Counted from the first letter of the stretch, positions 54,680 through 62,791 are shown. The stretch is DNA of 64,000 bases from an uncultured Oscillospiraceae bacterium (GCA_944385465.1 CALWXH010000001.1:1-64000); one strand, 5' to 3'. Program-made: numbers and translations. The notes: generated from the letters alone by a model not told the origin.

Positions 54680-55222
54680 ATGGAAGAACTGAAGGATCTG
54701 AAGCAGCGGCTGGAACAGCAGCGGCCGGATACCTGGGGGGAGCTGCCCGACATTCCCCTGTATATGGACCAGGTGGTGTCCTACCTCTCCCGGCAGATGA
54801 TCTCCTTTGAAGAGGGGGACAGCCTGACCCCCGCGATGATCAATAATTATATCAAGGATGGTCTGCTGGACCGGGCCAATGGGAAAAAATACGGACAGGA
54901 GCATCTGGCCTATCTCACCGCCATCAGCGCCCTAAAGCAGGTGCTGTCTGTGCGGGAGATGCGGGCGCTCACCGCCATCGGGCGGGAGCGCCGGGACTCC
55001 GAGCGGCAGTATGAACTGTTCTGGGCGTATCTGGACGAGGCGCTGAAGGACACCGCCGCCCGACTGGACGAGAACACCACGGACCACGACCTGCCCAAGC
55101 TGGTGCTGGATCTGGCCCTGCGCAGCTACGCCGATGGACTGGCCTGCCGGCGAGTGCTGGCCATCATGGCCCAGCGGGATGGCCACGGGGAGCTGCTGGC
55201 CGGAAAGAAAAAGGAAAAGTGA
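54680..55222 (+). CDS. DUF1836 family (MerR-like) protein
   Basis: A 180-residue protein of the DUF1836 family. The helix-turn-helix region is SLTPAMINNYIKDGLL, followed by KKYGQEHLAYLTAISALKQVLSV, which is MerR-like. Remaining residues are helical with a basic end. TTGGAGG precedes the ATG. It is usually found beside degV genes, as here (DegV follows 48 nt later). A palindrome at its promoter suggests it controls its own expression. Confidence 0.85.
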   Translation: MEELKDLKQRLEQQRPDTWGELPDIPLYMDQVVSYLSRQMISFEEGDSLTPAMINNYIKDGLLDRANGKKYGQEHLAYLTAISALKQVLSVREMRALTAIGRERRDSERQYELFWAYLDEALKDTAARLDENTTDHDLPKLVLDLALRSYADGLACRRVLAIMAQRDGHGELLAGKKKEK

Positions 55223-55270
55223 ACCCAAGGGCGCGCGCCCGTTAACATTTCATATGGAGGACTTGACTTT

Positions 55271-56143
55271 ATGAGCGACTATGTCATTGTAACCGATTCG
55301 TCCTGCGATCTGCCGGCCAGCCTGGTGGAGGAGCTGGAGCTCCAGGTGACGCCCCTGGCGTTCATCATGGGAGATAAGACCTACTGGAACTATCCCGACA
55401 ACCGGGAGATGAGCCCTGAGGAGTTCTACAGCCGGCTGGCCAACGGTGAGATGGCTACCACCAACGCCGTCAACGTGGGTCAGGCCACCGAGATGCTGGA
55501 GCCCTTCCTGAAAGAGGGGAAGGACGTGCTGGTGCTGGGCTTCTCCTCCGGGCTGTCCACTACCTTCAATTCCTTCCAGATCGCGGTGGATGACCTGCGG
55601 GACCACTACCGGGACCGGAAGATCTATGCGGTGGATACGCTGAGCGCCTCTCTGGGTCAGGGCATGCTGGTGGCGCAGGCGGCGCGGATGCGCCAGCAGG
55701 GCAAGAGCATCGATGAGGTGCGGGACTGGGCGCAGGAGTACCGCTTCCACCAGTGCCACTGGTTTACGGTGAATGACCTGTTCTTCCTGAAGCGGGGCGG
55801 GCGGGTGTCCGCGGCCACCGCCCTGGTGGGCACCATGCTTCAGATCAAGCCGGTGATGCACATGGATGATGAGGGCCACCTCATCAACATGGCCAAGGCG
55901 CGGGGCCGGAAGGCCGCCCTGCTGGCCCTGGTGGACAAGGTTCAGGAGCTGGGGACGGATCCCGGCAGCCAGACCATGTATATCAGCCACAGCGCCTGCC
56001 AGGAGGACGCCCAGTTTGTGGCCGACGAGGTGAAGAAGCGCTACGGGGTAAAAGAGGTTATCATCAACAGCATCGGCCCCGTCATTGGCGCCCACACCGG
56101 ACCGGGCTGCGTGGCGCTGTTCTTCGCCGGCAGCAAACGATAA
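55271..56143 (+). CDS. DegV family fatty-acid-binding protein
   Basis: A 290-residue DegV-fold protein that binds long-chain fatty acids, a candidate FakB subunit of fatty acid kinase. VTDSSCDLPASLVEE is the typical start, GFSSGLSTTFNSFQIA the ligand-loop motif, and VGTMLQIKPVMHMDDEGHL is conserved. No fakA gene is near. Start has ATGGAGG upstream. Confidence 0.93.
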   Translation: MSDYVIVTDSSCDLPASLVEELELQVTPLAFIMGDKTYWNYPDNREMSPEEFYSRLANGEMATTNAVNVGQATEMLEPFLKEGKDVLVLGFSSGLSTTFNSFQIAVDDLRDHYRDRKIYAVDTLSASLGQGMLVAQAARMRQQGKSIDEVRDWAQEYRFHQCHWFTVNDLFFLKRGGRVSAATALVGTMLQIKPVMHMDDEGHLINMAKARGRKAALLALVDKVQELGTDPGSQTMYISHSACQEDAQFVADEVKKRYGVKEVIINSIGPVIGAHTGPGCVALFFAGSKR

Positions 56144-56157
56144 GACGAAAAAACACA

Positions 56158-56194
56158 GCCGCCGCTTTTGCGCATTGAGCGCAAAAGCGGCGGC
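56158..56194. terminator. Bidirectional terminator between degV and hydrogenase
   Basis: A perfect 16-bp stem (GCCGCCGCTTTTGCGC and its complement) with ATTGA loop. A run of As on the left supplies a T tract for the minus strand, so it best serves the hydrogenase gene. Confidence 0.85.
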
Positions 56195-56226
56195 TTGTCA
56201 TTCAAATCAAAGGGTCCGGCCGGACG

Positions 56227-57750
56227 TCAGTCCACCAGCTTGTCCAGCTCCTTGATGTGTTCGGTCTGGTTGGAGGTGGCGTGATTGGCCTGCTTGGCGT
56301 ACAGATTCACCGCCACCTGGGACTTCTTGATGGGCTGCATGGTGCCGGCGCCGGCTACGCAGCCGCCGGGGCAGGCCATGCCCTCCAGCAGATAGCCGGG
56401 ATATTTGCCGGCCACCGCGTCTTTCATCATCTGCTTGCACTCCCGCAGCCCCTCGGCGGAGGTGACCTTTACCTCGGTGTCGGGATAACGGGCCCGGATG
56501 ACGTTGACAACGGCCTTGGCCACGCCGCCGGACACCGCGAAGTTGCGCCCGTCGGTGGAGGCGTCGTTCACGCCGTTGGGATCCTCCTCGATGGTCTCCA
56601 GATCCAAGTGCTTGGCGGCAAAAATACCTGCCATCTCCTCGAAGGTGAGTACAAAGTCTACCTCGCTGCGCACGCTCTTGCGCATGGCCTCCAGCTTTTT
56701 GGCGGCGCAGGGGCCGATGAAGACCACCTTGGCGTTGGGGTGCTGGTGCTTGATAAGCCGGGCGGTCAGGGTCATGGGAGTCAGCGCCATGGAAATACAC
56801 TGGGCGTGGTCGGGGAAGAGCTTCTTGGCCATCACCGACCAGGCGGGGCAGCAGGAGGTGCCCATGAAGGGCAGCTCGGCGGGGACCTCCCGCATGAAGT
56901 CCTCCGCTTCCTGGGTGGCGCACAGGTCGGCGCCGATGGCCACCTCAAACACGTCGGCAAAGCCCAGCTGTTTCATGGCGGCGCGGAGCTTGCCCGGGGT
57001 GACCTTGGGGCCGAACTGGCCCACGAAGGCGGGGGCTACGGCGGCGTACACCCGCTCGCCGGACTGGATGGCCCGGATGACCTGGAAGATCTGGGACTTG
57101 TCGGCGATGGCGCCGAAGGGGCAGTTGACCAGGCACATGCCGCAGGAGACGCACTTGTCCTCGTCGATCTCCGCCTTGCCGTTGGCATCGGTGCGGATGG
57201 CGTCCATGCCGCAGGCCTGGGCGCAGGGGCGCTCCTGGATGATGATGGCGTTGTATCCGCAGGCGTCGGCGCAGCGGCCGCATTTGATGCACTTGTCCTG
57301 GTCGATGTGGGACCGGCCGTTATAGCGGTCCAGCTTGATGGCGTCCTTGGGGCACACCTCTTCACAGGGGTGGGCCAGACAGCCCTGGCACCCCTCGGTG
57401 ACCAGAACCCGCTTTTCCGCGCAGCCGTTGCAGGCGAATTTGATAATGTTGATCAGGGGCGGGGTATAATAGGTTTCCGGCTTGTCCGCCGCCTCGATGT
57501 TGTCCGAGAGAGGGGCGTGCTCCGCCGCGCTGCGGCAGGGCAGACCCATGGCCAGGCGGAGGCGCTCGCCCACAATGGCCCGCTCCAGAAACACGTCGTT
57601 GCGGAAGTTGCCCACTTCGCCGGGGATGATCTTATAGGGGAGCTCCTCAATGCGCTTGTCCACCGGCCACTCTGTGTGATAGGCCATCCGGGCGACTTCC
57701 CGGAAAATCCGGTGGCGGATCTCTTGAATTCTGGTTTCAATACCTCTCAT
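56227..57750 (-). CDS. [FeFe] hydrogenase (group B-like, monomeric)
   Basis: A 507-residue iron hydrogenase for hydrogen production or sensing. The H-cluster motifs are all present: GTSCCPAWS (L1), FIGPCAAKKLE (L2) and EGMACPGGCVAGAG (L3). An N-terminal CNGCAEKR / CQGC cluster and two 4Fe-4S motifs (CIKCGRC, CVSCGMC) give an electron wire. The usual MPC of L2 reads GPC, and ACPGGC is in place of ACxxGC with GG. The layout fits the ferredoxin-linked group B. Located alone; own promoter at 57811-57839. Confidence 0.93.
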   Translation of the reverse strand: MRGIETRIQEIRHRIFREVARMAYHTEWPVDKRIEELPYKIIPGEVGNFRNDVFLERAIVGERLRLAMGLPCRSAAEHAPLSDNIEAADKPETYYTPPLINIIKFACNGCAEKRVLVTEGCQGCLAHPCEEVCPKDAIKLDRYNGRSHIDQDKCIKCGRCADACGYNAIIIQERPCAQACGMDAIRTDANGKAEIDEDKCVSCGMCLVNCPFGAIADKSQIFQVIRAIQSGERVYAAVAPAFVGQFGPKVTPGKLRAAMKQLGFADVFEVAIGADLCATQEAEDFMREVPAELPFMGTSCCPAWSVMAKKLFPDHAQCISMALTPMTLTARLIKHQHPNAKVVFIGPCAAKKLEAMRKSVRSEVDFVLTFEEMAGIFAAKHLDLETIEEDPNGVNDASTDGRNFAVSGGVAKAVVNVIRARYPDTEVKVTSAEGLRECKQMMKDAVAGKYPGYLLEGMACPGGCVAGAGTMQPIKKSQVAVNLYAKQANHATSNQTEHIKELDKLVD

Positions 57751-57810
57751 GGCAATCCCCTTTCGTGCCGGGTCGGGGGGATTTGGGTTCCCCCGACGGT
57801 TTGCCTACAC

Positions 57811-57839
57811 ACTATATAGCAGAAGGCCCGGCTTGTCAA
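57811..57839 (-). promoter_or_regulatory. Predicted hydrogenase promoter
   Basis: Minus strand: TTGACA (57834-57839), 17 nt, TATAGT (57811-57816), 61 nt before the start codon. Confidence 0.75.
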
Positions 57840-57993
57840 GAAAAAAACAAAGAATTGCGAAATCGGGCCTTCGCCGCCAGTATAGCATAAATGTTCTGTA
57901 TCGTCGAGATAATTTGCGGAAATCCTGTAAAAAAGCAAGGGAATCCTCCGGAATGGCCGTGGGAAAAGGAGGGCGGCCGGCAGACGGGAACAC

Positions 57994-58022
57994 AAAAAGC
58001 CGCCGGGCCCGGCGGCTTTTTG
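57994..58022 (-). terminator. Terminator after the Gfo/Idh gene
   Basis: AAAAAGCCGCCGGG directly followed by its complement, giving T tracts on both strands. It lies just past the oxidoreductase stop at 58053. Confidence 0.85.
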
Positions 58023-58052
58023 TTAAAGATATAACAAAGCGGGCGGGGCGGC

Positions 58053-59042
58053 TCAGGGGTCGTCGGGGAAACGCAGACCGGCGCTGGCCCGGGCCCGCTG
58101 CGCCGTTTCCACCGCCAGCCGGGACAGGGCCAGGCGCGGGGCCAGCTCCCCCGCGCTGCCGGCGCGGAACAGTTCGGTCAGCGCCTGTACTTCATAGTAG
58201 CGGCGGTCGGGGAAGGGCTGAAGATTGATGGTCTCGTCGCTGTCCCGGGTGACCAGGCGAATTTCCGCCAGGCCGTTGCTGCCGTCTTTGACGTAGAGAA
58301 AGCCGTCCTCTCCCTCGATCTGGTAGGCGTTGACCCCCCAGGTGTCCTTGGCGCCGGCGCATACGGCGGTAAAGTCGGCGTAGCGCAGTTGGACTACCCC
58401 TGAGGTGTCAATGCCCCGGAACAGATTCGGCGTATAGACCACCTCTTCCGGCCGGCCGAAGAGGGCCACGGTGAGGTAGAGGTTGTAGTAATTGATGTCC
58501 ATCAGGCAGCCGCCCGCCAGCTGGGGGTTGAAGATGTTGGGCATCTCCCCCTGAAGCAGGCTGTCATAGCGGTAAGAGCGCTGGCTGTAATTGGCCAGCA
58601 CCAGCCGGATCCGGCCCAGTTTGCTCAAGCTGTGCTTCAGGACCTGATAATTGGGGAGAAAGGTGGTGGGCACCGCCTCGGCCAGAAGCAGGCCGCGGTC
58701 CTCTGCCAGGGCGGCCAGCTCGTCCACCTGCTCAGCCCGGGGACAGAAGGGCTTTTCGCAGATGACGTGTTTGTCCGCCAGCAGGGCCTGCCTGGTCTGC
58801 TCATAGTGGAGCAGGTTGGGGGAGGCGATATAGATGACGTCCAGATCCGGGTCATGGAGCAGATCTTCCAGCCGGGTGTACACCCGGCTGGCGCCGTACT
58901 GCTGTGCCAGGGCCAGGCCGGTATCCTCCCGGCGGGAGTATACGGCGTCCAGGCGGATGCCCTCTGTTGGACCCACGAAGTTCAGAATGGTGTGGACAAT
59001 GGAGCCGGATCCAATGGTGCCGAGACGAAGTGCTTCCATCAT
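58053..59042 (-). CDS. Gfo/Idh/MocA family oxidoreductase
   Basis: A 329-residue NAD(P)-dependent dehydrogenase, likely acting on a sugar or polyol. The dinucleotide motif is LGTIGSGSIVHTIL and the cofactor/catalytic motif ICEKPF with a preceding ASPNLLH. The C-terminal domain includes the GGCLMDINYYNL segment. The start ATG 59042 has CAGGAGGGA upstream; a second ATG directly follows. It is not part of a visible catabolic cluster. Confidence 0.88.
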   Translation of the reverse strand: MMEALRLGTIGSGSIVHTILNFVGPTEGIRLDAVYSRREDTGLALAQQYGASRVYTRLEDLLHDPDLDVIYIASPNLLHYEQTRQALLADKHVICEKPFCPRAEQVDELAALAEDRGLLLAEAVPTTFLPNYQVLKHSLSKLGRIRLVLANYSQRSYRYDSLLQGEMPNIFNPQLAGGCLMDINYYNLYLTVALFGRPEEVVYTPNLFRGIDTSGVVQLRYADFTAVCAGAKDTWGVNAYQIEGEDGFLYVKDGSNGLAEIRLVTRDSDETINLQPFPDRRYYEVQALTELFRAGSAGELAPRLALSRLAVETAQRARASAGLRFPDDP

Positions 59043-59108
59043 GGATTTCCCTCCTGACCGAAGTGCGCCGCAGATTCGGAGCGGCCTCCGGCCGCCGGAA
59101 TCTAAAAA

Positions 59109-59134
59109 GAAGGACAGCCCCATGGCTGTCCTTT
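59109..59134. terminator. Hairpin with poly-T, upstream of the oxidoreductase gene
   Basis: GAAGGACAGCC, short loop, GGCTGTCC followed by TTTTTTT on the plus strand and AAAAAGA on its left. No plus-strand gene ends nearby, so it may end read-through from the left or mark a short RNA. Confidence 0.5.
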
Positions 59135-59188
59135 TTTTGGAACAGCACAACACGATAGATGCTACGGCTTTCGGGTTTGTACCCAAAA

Positions 59189-59224
59189 CCAAATCGAAGC
59201 CCAGCGTAGCGGGTTCGATTTGGA
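59189..59224. repeat. Stem-loop of unknown role
   Basis: CCAAATCGAAGCCC / GGG-TTCGATTTGG flanking AGCGTAGC, downstream of the tRNA-Lys terminator. Palindromic repeat type; no gene. Confidence 0.45.
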
Positions 59225-59268
59225 GAGGAACCGCGACAAAATGAGTGAGAGGTGACTTTTACAAAAAA

Positions 59269-59300
59269 GTCGCCGCGAACGGTATGACGTCCGCGGCGAC
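59269..59300 (-). terminator. Terminator after tRNA-Lys
   Basis: GTCGCCGCG / CGCGGCGAC stem with TTTTTTG on the minus strand, immediately after the CCA end. It closes the tRNA operon. Confidence 0.85.
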
Positions 59301-59301
59301 G

Positions 59302-59377
59302 TGGTGACCCGTCGGGGGCTCGAACCCCGGACCTTCGCCTTAAAAGGGCGTTGCTCTACCAACTGAGCTAACGAGTC
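59302..59377 (-). tRNA. tRNA-Lys (TTT)
   Basis: A full cloverleaf on the minus strand starting GACTCGTTAGCTCAGTTGG, anticodon loop CTTTTAA, T-arm GGTTCGAGCC, and an encoded CCA. Last gene of the five-tRNA cluster. Confidence 0.95.
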
Positions 59378-59418
59378 AGATATCATATATCAGGTGAGCC
59401 AGGAAGGGATGCAAAATA

Positions 59419-59592
59419 CTATGCGCCTATCCTCGCGCTTCGGTGTATCTTATCTGTCACGCTCGGATTGGGCGCATGGCCGGGGATATAAGCCGTCCGA
59501 CTCCGGACAGACCCGGCCCGGCCGCGGGCCGTCCCTGGGCTCTGTCCATCCGCTCCCGTCTTATCTCCCCTATGCGCCTATCCTCGCGCTTC
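59419..59592. repeat. 23-bp direct repeat in the Lys-Gln tRNA spacer
   Basis: CTATGCGCCTATCCTCGCG plus CTTC occurs at 59419-59441 and 59570-59592, exact, bracketing about 130 nt of GC-rich sequence between tRNA-Lys and tRNA-Gln. The right copy abuts the tRNA-Gln 3' end. Confidence 0.85.
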
Positions 59593-59597
59593 TTGGC

Positions 59598-59672
59598 TGG
59601 CTGGGATGGTTGGACTCGAACCAACGAATGCGGGAGTCAAAGTCCCGTGCCTTACCACTTGGCTACACCCCA
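59598..59672 (-). tRNA. tRNA-Gln (TTG)
   Basis: Cloverleaf TGGGGTGTAGCCAAGTGG..., anticodon loop CTTTGAC (TTG), T-arm GGTTCGAGTCC, encoded CCA. The T1-A72 opening is typical of Gln tRNAs. Confidence 0.95.
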
Positions 59673-59689
59673 ATGAAGAGGATGGAAGC

Positions 59690-59717
59690 AAGGGCCGGAG
59701 CGGACGCTCCGGCCCTT
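59690..59717. other. Hairpin between tRNA-His and tRNA-Gln
   Basis: AAGGGCCGGAGC / GCTCCGGCCCTT with GGAC loop. No T tract on the minus strand, so processing rather than termination is more likely. Confidence 0.5.
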
Positions 59718-59727
59718 AGCCACAGTA

Positions 59728-59804
59728 TGGGGTGGGTAATGGGGCTCGAACCCACGACACCCGGAACCACAATCCGGTGCTCTGCCAACTGAGCTATACC
59801 CACC
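59728..59804 (-). tRNA. tRNA-His (GTG)
   Basis: Cloverleaf with G at -1 encoded and pairing to C73, GTGGGTATAGCTCAGTTGG..., anticodon loop TTGTGGT (GTG), encoded CCA. The extra G is the His identity element. Confidence 0.95.
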
Positions 59805-59852
59805 ATATTATTTTGCACCATGTTTGGGACGGGGGGAGGCCCTAGAATGGGC

Positions 59853-60015
59853 TGGCACGCCTGAAGTTTGGCCGATCAGCGGACTTGCCGGTGGCAAGCT
59901 CGCCGGCCAAAGTCCCTTCCGCAGAAAGGGAGCCGAAGGCGAACCTTGATGCGCAACAGGAGTGCCTTCTGCCAGCAATGCAGGAATCTCATTCAGAGGC
60001 AAAACTCTAAATGAT

Positions 60016-60029
<14 letters not shown>
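59853..60029. repeat. Duplicated 3' end of tRNA-Arg
   Basis: TGGCACGCCTGAAG, the complement of the last 14 bases of tRNA-Arg including CCA, occurs in the gene (60016-60029) and again at 59853-59866. The approximately 150 nt between hold stem-loops such as TTTGGCCG (59867-59874) / CGGCCAAA (59904-59911). The outer copy is followed by a GGCCC / GGGCT hairpin that could be the original end of the transcript. Confidence 0.8.
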
Positions 60030-60092
<63 letters not shown>

Positions 60093-60095
60093 GTA

Positions 60096-60169
60096 TGGAG
60101 CGGGTGATGGGAATCGAACCCACGCGACCAGCTTGGAAGGCTGGGATTCTACCATTGAACTACACCCGC
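60096..60169 (-). tRNA. tRNA-Gly (TCC)
   Basis: Cloverleaf GCGGGTGTAGTTCAATGG..., anticodon loop CTTCCAA (TCC), T-arm GGTTCGATTCC, encoded CCA. First gene of the cluster after the promoter. Confidence 0.95.
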
Positions 60170-60203
60170 ATCAAAGGGTGACTCCGCAAATGTCAGCCTT
60201 GAT

Positions 60204-60232
60204 ATGATAGCACAATCAAAAACCCTTGTCAA
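60204..60232 (-). promoter_or_regulatory. Promoter of the tRNA cluster
   Basis: Minus strand: TTGACA (60227-60232), 17 nt, TATCAT (60204-60209), about 35 nt before tRNA-Gly. Confidence 0.8.
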
Positions 60233-60287
60233 TCCCTTTCCGCGGGCAATTTTCCGGCCTGTTTGGGGGAAGCCGGCGCTTCCCCCG

Positions 60288-61343
60288 TCACAGCGGCGTA
60301 TCGCAGAAGGCGCAGCAGTCCACCCCGCCGTTTTTCTTCACCAGGGGGGGCAGATAGAGCTCGGTCTGGGTGATGCAGTTGGGGTTGTGGCAGATGGGGC
60401 CGTGGCCGATCTCCACCGGGTCGGGGGCAATTCGGGGCTGGTTGGCCAGATCGGACAGCAGGGACATGCGGGCGAACATGCCGAAGCGGGCCTGCTGGAA
60501 GTACACCGCCCGGGGATCGTCGTCCACGTCCACGGAGATCTCGTCCACCCGGGGCAGGGGGTGCATGACCAGCAGGTTCTCCCGGGCCCGGGCCAGCTTT
60601 GCCCGGGTGAGGACATAGATGCCCTTGTTGCGCTCGTACTCCAGCGGGTCGATGAAGCGCTCCCGCTGAATGCGGGTCATATACAGCACATCCAGCTGGG
60701 GGATGACCGGCTCCAGACCGGTGACCTCCACAAAGGGCATCTCGTGGGCCCGCATGAACTGGCGCAGGTAGTCGGGGATGGCCAGCTCCCGGGGGGCAAT
60801 GAGGAAGAATCGGATGTCCCTGAATTTGGCCAGAGCCTTGATGAGAGAGTGGACGGTGCGGCCGTTTTTCAGATCGCCGCACAGGCCGATGGACAGGCCG
60901 TCCACGCTCCCCCGCAGCCGGGTGATGGTGGTCAGGTCGGCGGTGGTCTGGGTGGGGTGCATATGACCGCCGTCTCCGGCGTTGACCACCGGGACGTCGG
61001 AATACAGGGACGCGGCCTTGGCCGCGCCCTCCCAGGGGGTGCGCATGACGATGACGTCCGCGTAGCCGGACACCATTTTAATGGTGTCCTTCAGGCTCTC
61101 GCCCTTGGCGACAGAAGAGGATTTGGGGTCGGCAAAGCCGAAAACCGAACCGCCCAGCCGGAGCATGGCGGTCTGGAACGAGAAGTTGGTGCGGGTGGAG
61201 GGCTCATAGAACAGATTGCAGGATACCTTCCCGTGGCAGGTGTCCAGATAGGCCTCGGGGTTGTCCATGATCCGGTCTGCCCTGGCGTACAGTTCATCCC
61301 ACTCCTGGCGGCTCAGATCCCCAAAATCGATCAGATGACGCAT
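60288..61343 (-). CDS. pyrB: Aspartate carbamoyltransferase with C-terminal zinc motif
   Basis: A 351-residue enzyme for the second step of pyrimidine synthesis. The carbamoyl-phosphate motif is FYEPSTRTNFSF; SSVAKGESLKDT, MRTPWEG, GDGGHMHPTQ and VMHPLPRVDEI are family signatures. After about residue 310 comes a tail with CHNPNC and CCAFC, matching the four-cysteine zinc pattern of the regulatory subunit PyrI. No separate pyrI is present. ATG 61343 has AAAGGAGGAG upstream, so the TTG at 61349 is rejected. A TTGCCC-N17-TACAAT promoter ends at 61374. Confidence 0.95.
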   Translation of the reverse strand: MRHLIDFGDLSRQEWDELYARADRIMDNPEAYLDTCHGKVSCNLFYEPSTRTNFSFQTAMLRLGGSVFGFADPKSSSVAKGESLKDTIKMVSGYADVIVMRTPWEGAAKAASLYSDVPVVNAGDGGHMHPTQTTADLTTITRLRGSVDGLSIGLCGDLKNGRTVHSLIKALAKFRDIRFFLIAPRELAIPDYLRQFMRAHEMPFVEVTGLEPVIPQLDVLYMTRIQRERFIDPLEYERNKGIYVLTRAKLARARENLLVMHPLPRVDEISVDVDDDPRAVYFQQARFGMFARMSLLSDLANQPRIAPDPVEIGHGPICHNPNCITQTELYLPPLVKKNGGVDCCAFCDTPL

Positions 61344-61373
61344 GACCAACTCTCCTCCTTTATAAATCGGCCT

Positions 61374-61402
61374 ATTGTATCACATTTCCCCATCCAGGGC
61401 AA
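61374..61402 (-). promoter_or_regulatory. Predicted pyrB promoter
   Basis: Minus strand: TTGCCC (61397-61402), 17 nt, TACAAT (61374-61379). Confidence 0.5.
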
Positions 61403-61674
61403 TAGAAATTGCCCCGCAGATTTTTCATGGCAGAGGTTCCGCGGAGAAGAATTTGCCCGGGCAGGCTGATAAAATGCGGGGTTTACTTGAAAATAGAACT
61501 GTAAAGCGCGGCGCGGCATTTGTAAAGTGTTGTGCTCCGGCGGGAAATCCGCCGGAGATAGGTGTGACGTTTGCACAAAGCCGGTGGGGACGTTCCCGCG
61601 AAAAAAGACAGAGAAACGGGGAGAAACTCGGCTGAATTTGTACATTTGGGAGACGTTGCGTGAGAAGCGGGGCT
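61403..61674. other. Intergenic region between pyrB and pstS
   Basis: No gene found. A perfect stem CTCCGGCGG / CCGCCGGAG with GAAAT loop lies at 61535-61557. TGTAAA occurs at 61500 and 61521, which on the minus strand reads as TTTACA spaced by two helical turns and may be another PhoP-like site. Confidence 0.5.
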
Positions 61675-61729
61675 TTTACAAAGACTTTACAAAGTCCTGG
61701 GCGCGCACTTTACATTTCTTCTGTACACT
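61675..61729 (+). promoter_or_regulatory. PhoP-box-like array and pstS promoter
   Basis: TTTACA at 61675, 61686 and 61709: the first two are 11 bp apart and the third keeps nearly the same helical register. They are followed by TACACT (61724-61729) as a likely -10. PhoP boxes in Firmicutes are TTTACA-like hexamers at about 11-bp spacing replacing the -35, so phosphate-starvation control of pst is expected. Confidence 0.7.
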
Positions 61730-61804
61730 CAAATTGTCCTCCGGCGAGGGGGATACATAGTTTCCGACAAAATCAAACGAACAAGGAAATGGAGAGAATT
61801 TAAA

Positions 61805-62695
61805 ATGAAGAAGATCATCGCTACGATGATGGCCCTGGCCATGGCGGTCTCCCTGGCCGCCTGCGGCGGCAACGGCGGCCAGCAGAGCCAGGCTCCCAGC
61901 ACCCAGAACCCCGGCACCCAGGCCCCCAGCACTGCGGAGCCCGCCGCCGAGCTGTCCGGCACCGTGCTGTGCGTGGGCTCCACCTCTATGGAAGACGTGA
62001 TGAAGACCCTGGCCGAGCAGTTCGGCATCGACAACCAGGGCGTCACCGTGAACGTGGAGGGCGGCGGCTCCGGCGCCGGCGTGGAGGGTGCCCTGAACGG
62101 CACCGCCGACATCGGCCTGGCCTCCCGCGCCCTGAAGGATGAGGAGAAGTCCCAGGGCCTGGTGGAGACCGAGCTGGCTCTGGACGGCATCGCCGTCATC
62201 GTCAACCCCGCCAACGGCGTGTCCGACCTGACTGTGGAGCAGATCGCCCAGATCTACACCGGCGAGATCACCAACTGGTCTGAGCTGGGCGGCAGCGACG
62301 GCGAGATCGCCCTCATCGGCCGCGAGTCCGGCTCCGGCACCCGGGACGGTTTCGAGTCCATCACCGGCACTGAGGACCTGTGCCAGTACGACGAGGAGCT
62401 GACTTCCACCGGCTCCGTCATCGAGTCCGTGCGCAACAACCCCAACGCCATCGGCTATGCCTCCCTGTCTGCCACCGAGGGCGACGACACCATCAAGACC
62501 CTCACCGTGGGCGGCGTGGCCCCCTCCGAGGCCACCGTGCTGGACGGCACCTATGAGATCCAGCGCCCCTTCATGCTGATCACCAAGGAGGGCGCCGAGC
62601 TGTCCGCTCAGGCCCAGGCCTTCTTTGACTGGATCACCTCCCCCGCTGCCAACGACCTGATTGCCGGCGCCGGCGCCGTGCCCGTGGCCGAGTAA
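61805..62695 (+). CDS. pstS: Phosphate ABC transporter substrate-binding lipoprotein PstS
   Basis: A 296-residue lipoprotein that captures phosphate outside the cell. The signal peptide ends in the lipobox SLAACGG (Cys near 20), followed by a Ser/Thr/Pro/Gln linker. Ligand-site motifs are CVGSTSMEDVMK, GGGSGAGVEGALNGTADIGLAS and GRESGSGTRDGF. Codon use is strongly biased, suggesting high expression. GGAGAG precedes the ATG. Confidence 0.96.
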   Translation: MKKIIATMMALAMAVSLAACGGNGGQQSQAPSTQNPGTQAPSTAEPAAELSGTVLCVGSTSMEDVMKTLAEQFGIDNQGVTVNVEGGGSGAGVEGALNGTADIGLASRALKDEEKSQGLVETELALDGIAVIVNPANGVSDLTVEQIAQIYTGEITNWSELGGSDGEIALIGRESGSGTRDGFESITGTEDLCQYDEELTSTGSVIESVRNNPNAIGYASLSATEGDDTIKTLTVGGVAPSEATVLDGTYEIQRPFMLITKEGAELSAQAQAFFDWITSPAANDLIAGAGAVPVAE

Positions 62696-62720
62696 GCGGA
62701 AGCTTAGAAATAACAGGAAC

Positions 62721-62746
62721 AGCCCCCGTCCAGCCGGCCGGGGGCT
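62721..62746 (+). terminator. Intercistronic hairpin after pstS
   Basis: AGCCCCCG / CGGGGGCT stem, followed by ATTCCCC. Such hairpins let pstS mRNA exceed that of the permease genes. Confidence 0.6.
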
Positions 62747-62791
62747 ATTCCCCTGAGAAAGGAGCTTTTTTCCGTGCAAGAGGAGAAAGTC

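Larger units (their letters stand above)
57751..58052. other. Intergenic region between hydrogenase and oxidoreductase genes
   Basis: About 300 nt without a gene. It holds the hydrogenase promoter, a 9-bp inverted repeat GAAGGCCCG (57822-57830) / CGGGCCTTC (57864-57872) spanning its -35, and the terminator of the oxidoreductase gene. The stretch 57873-57990 shows nothing further that I can support. Confidence 0.6.

Noticed and set aside
59189..59224. Possible tRNA remnant or tmRNA fragment near the oxidoreductase gene
   Set aside because: It forms a simple palindrome but has no anticodon arm, T-arm consensus or CCA.
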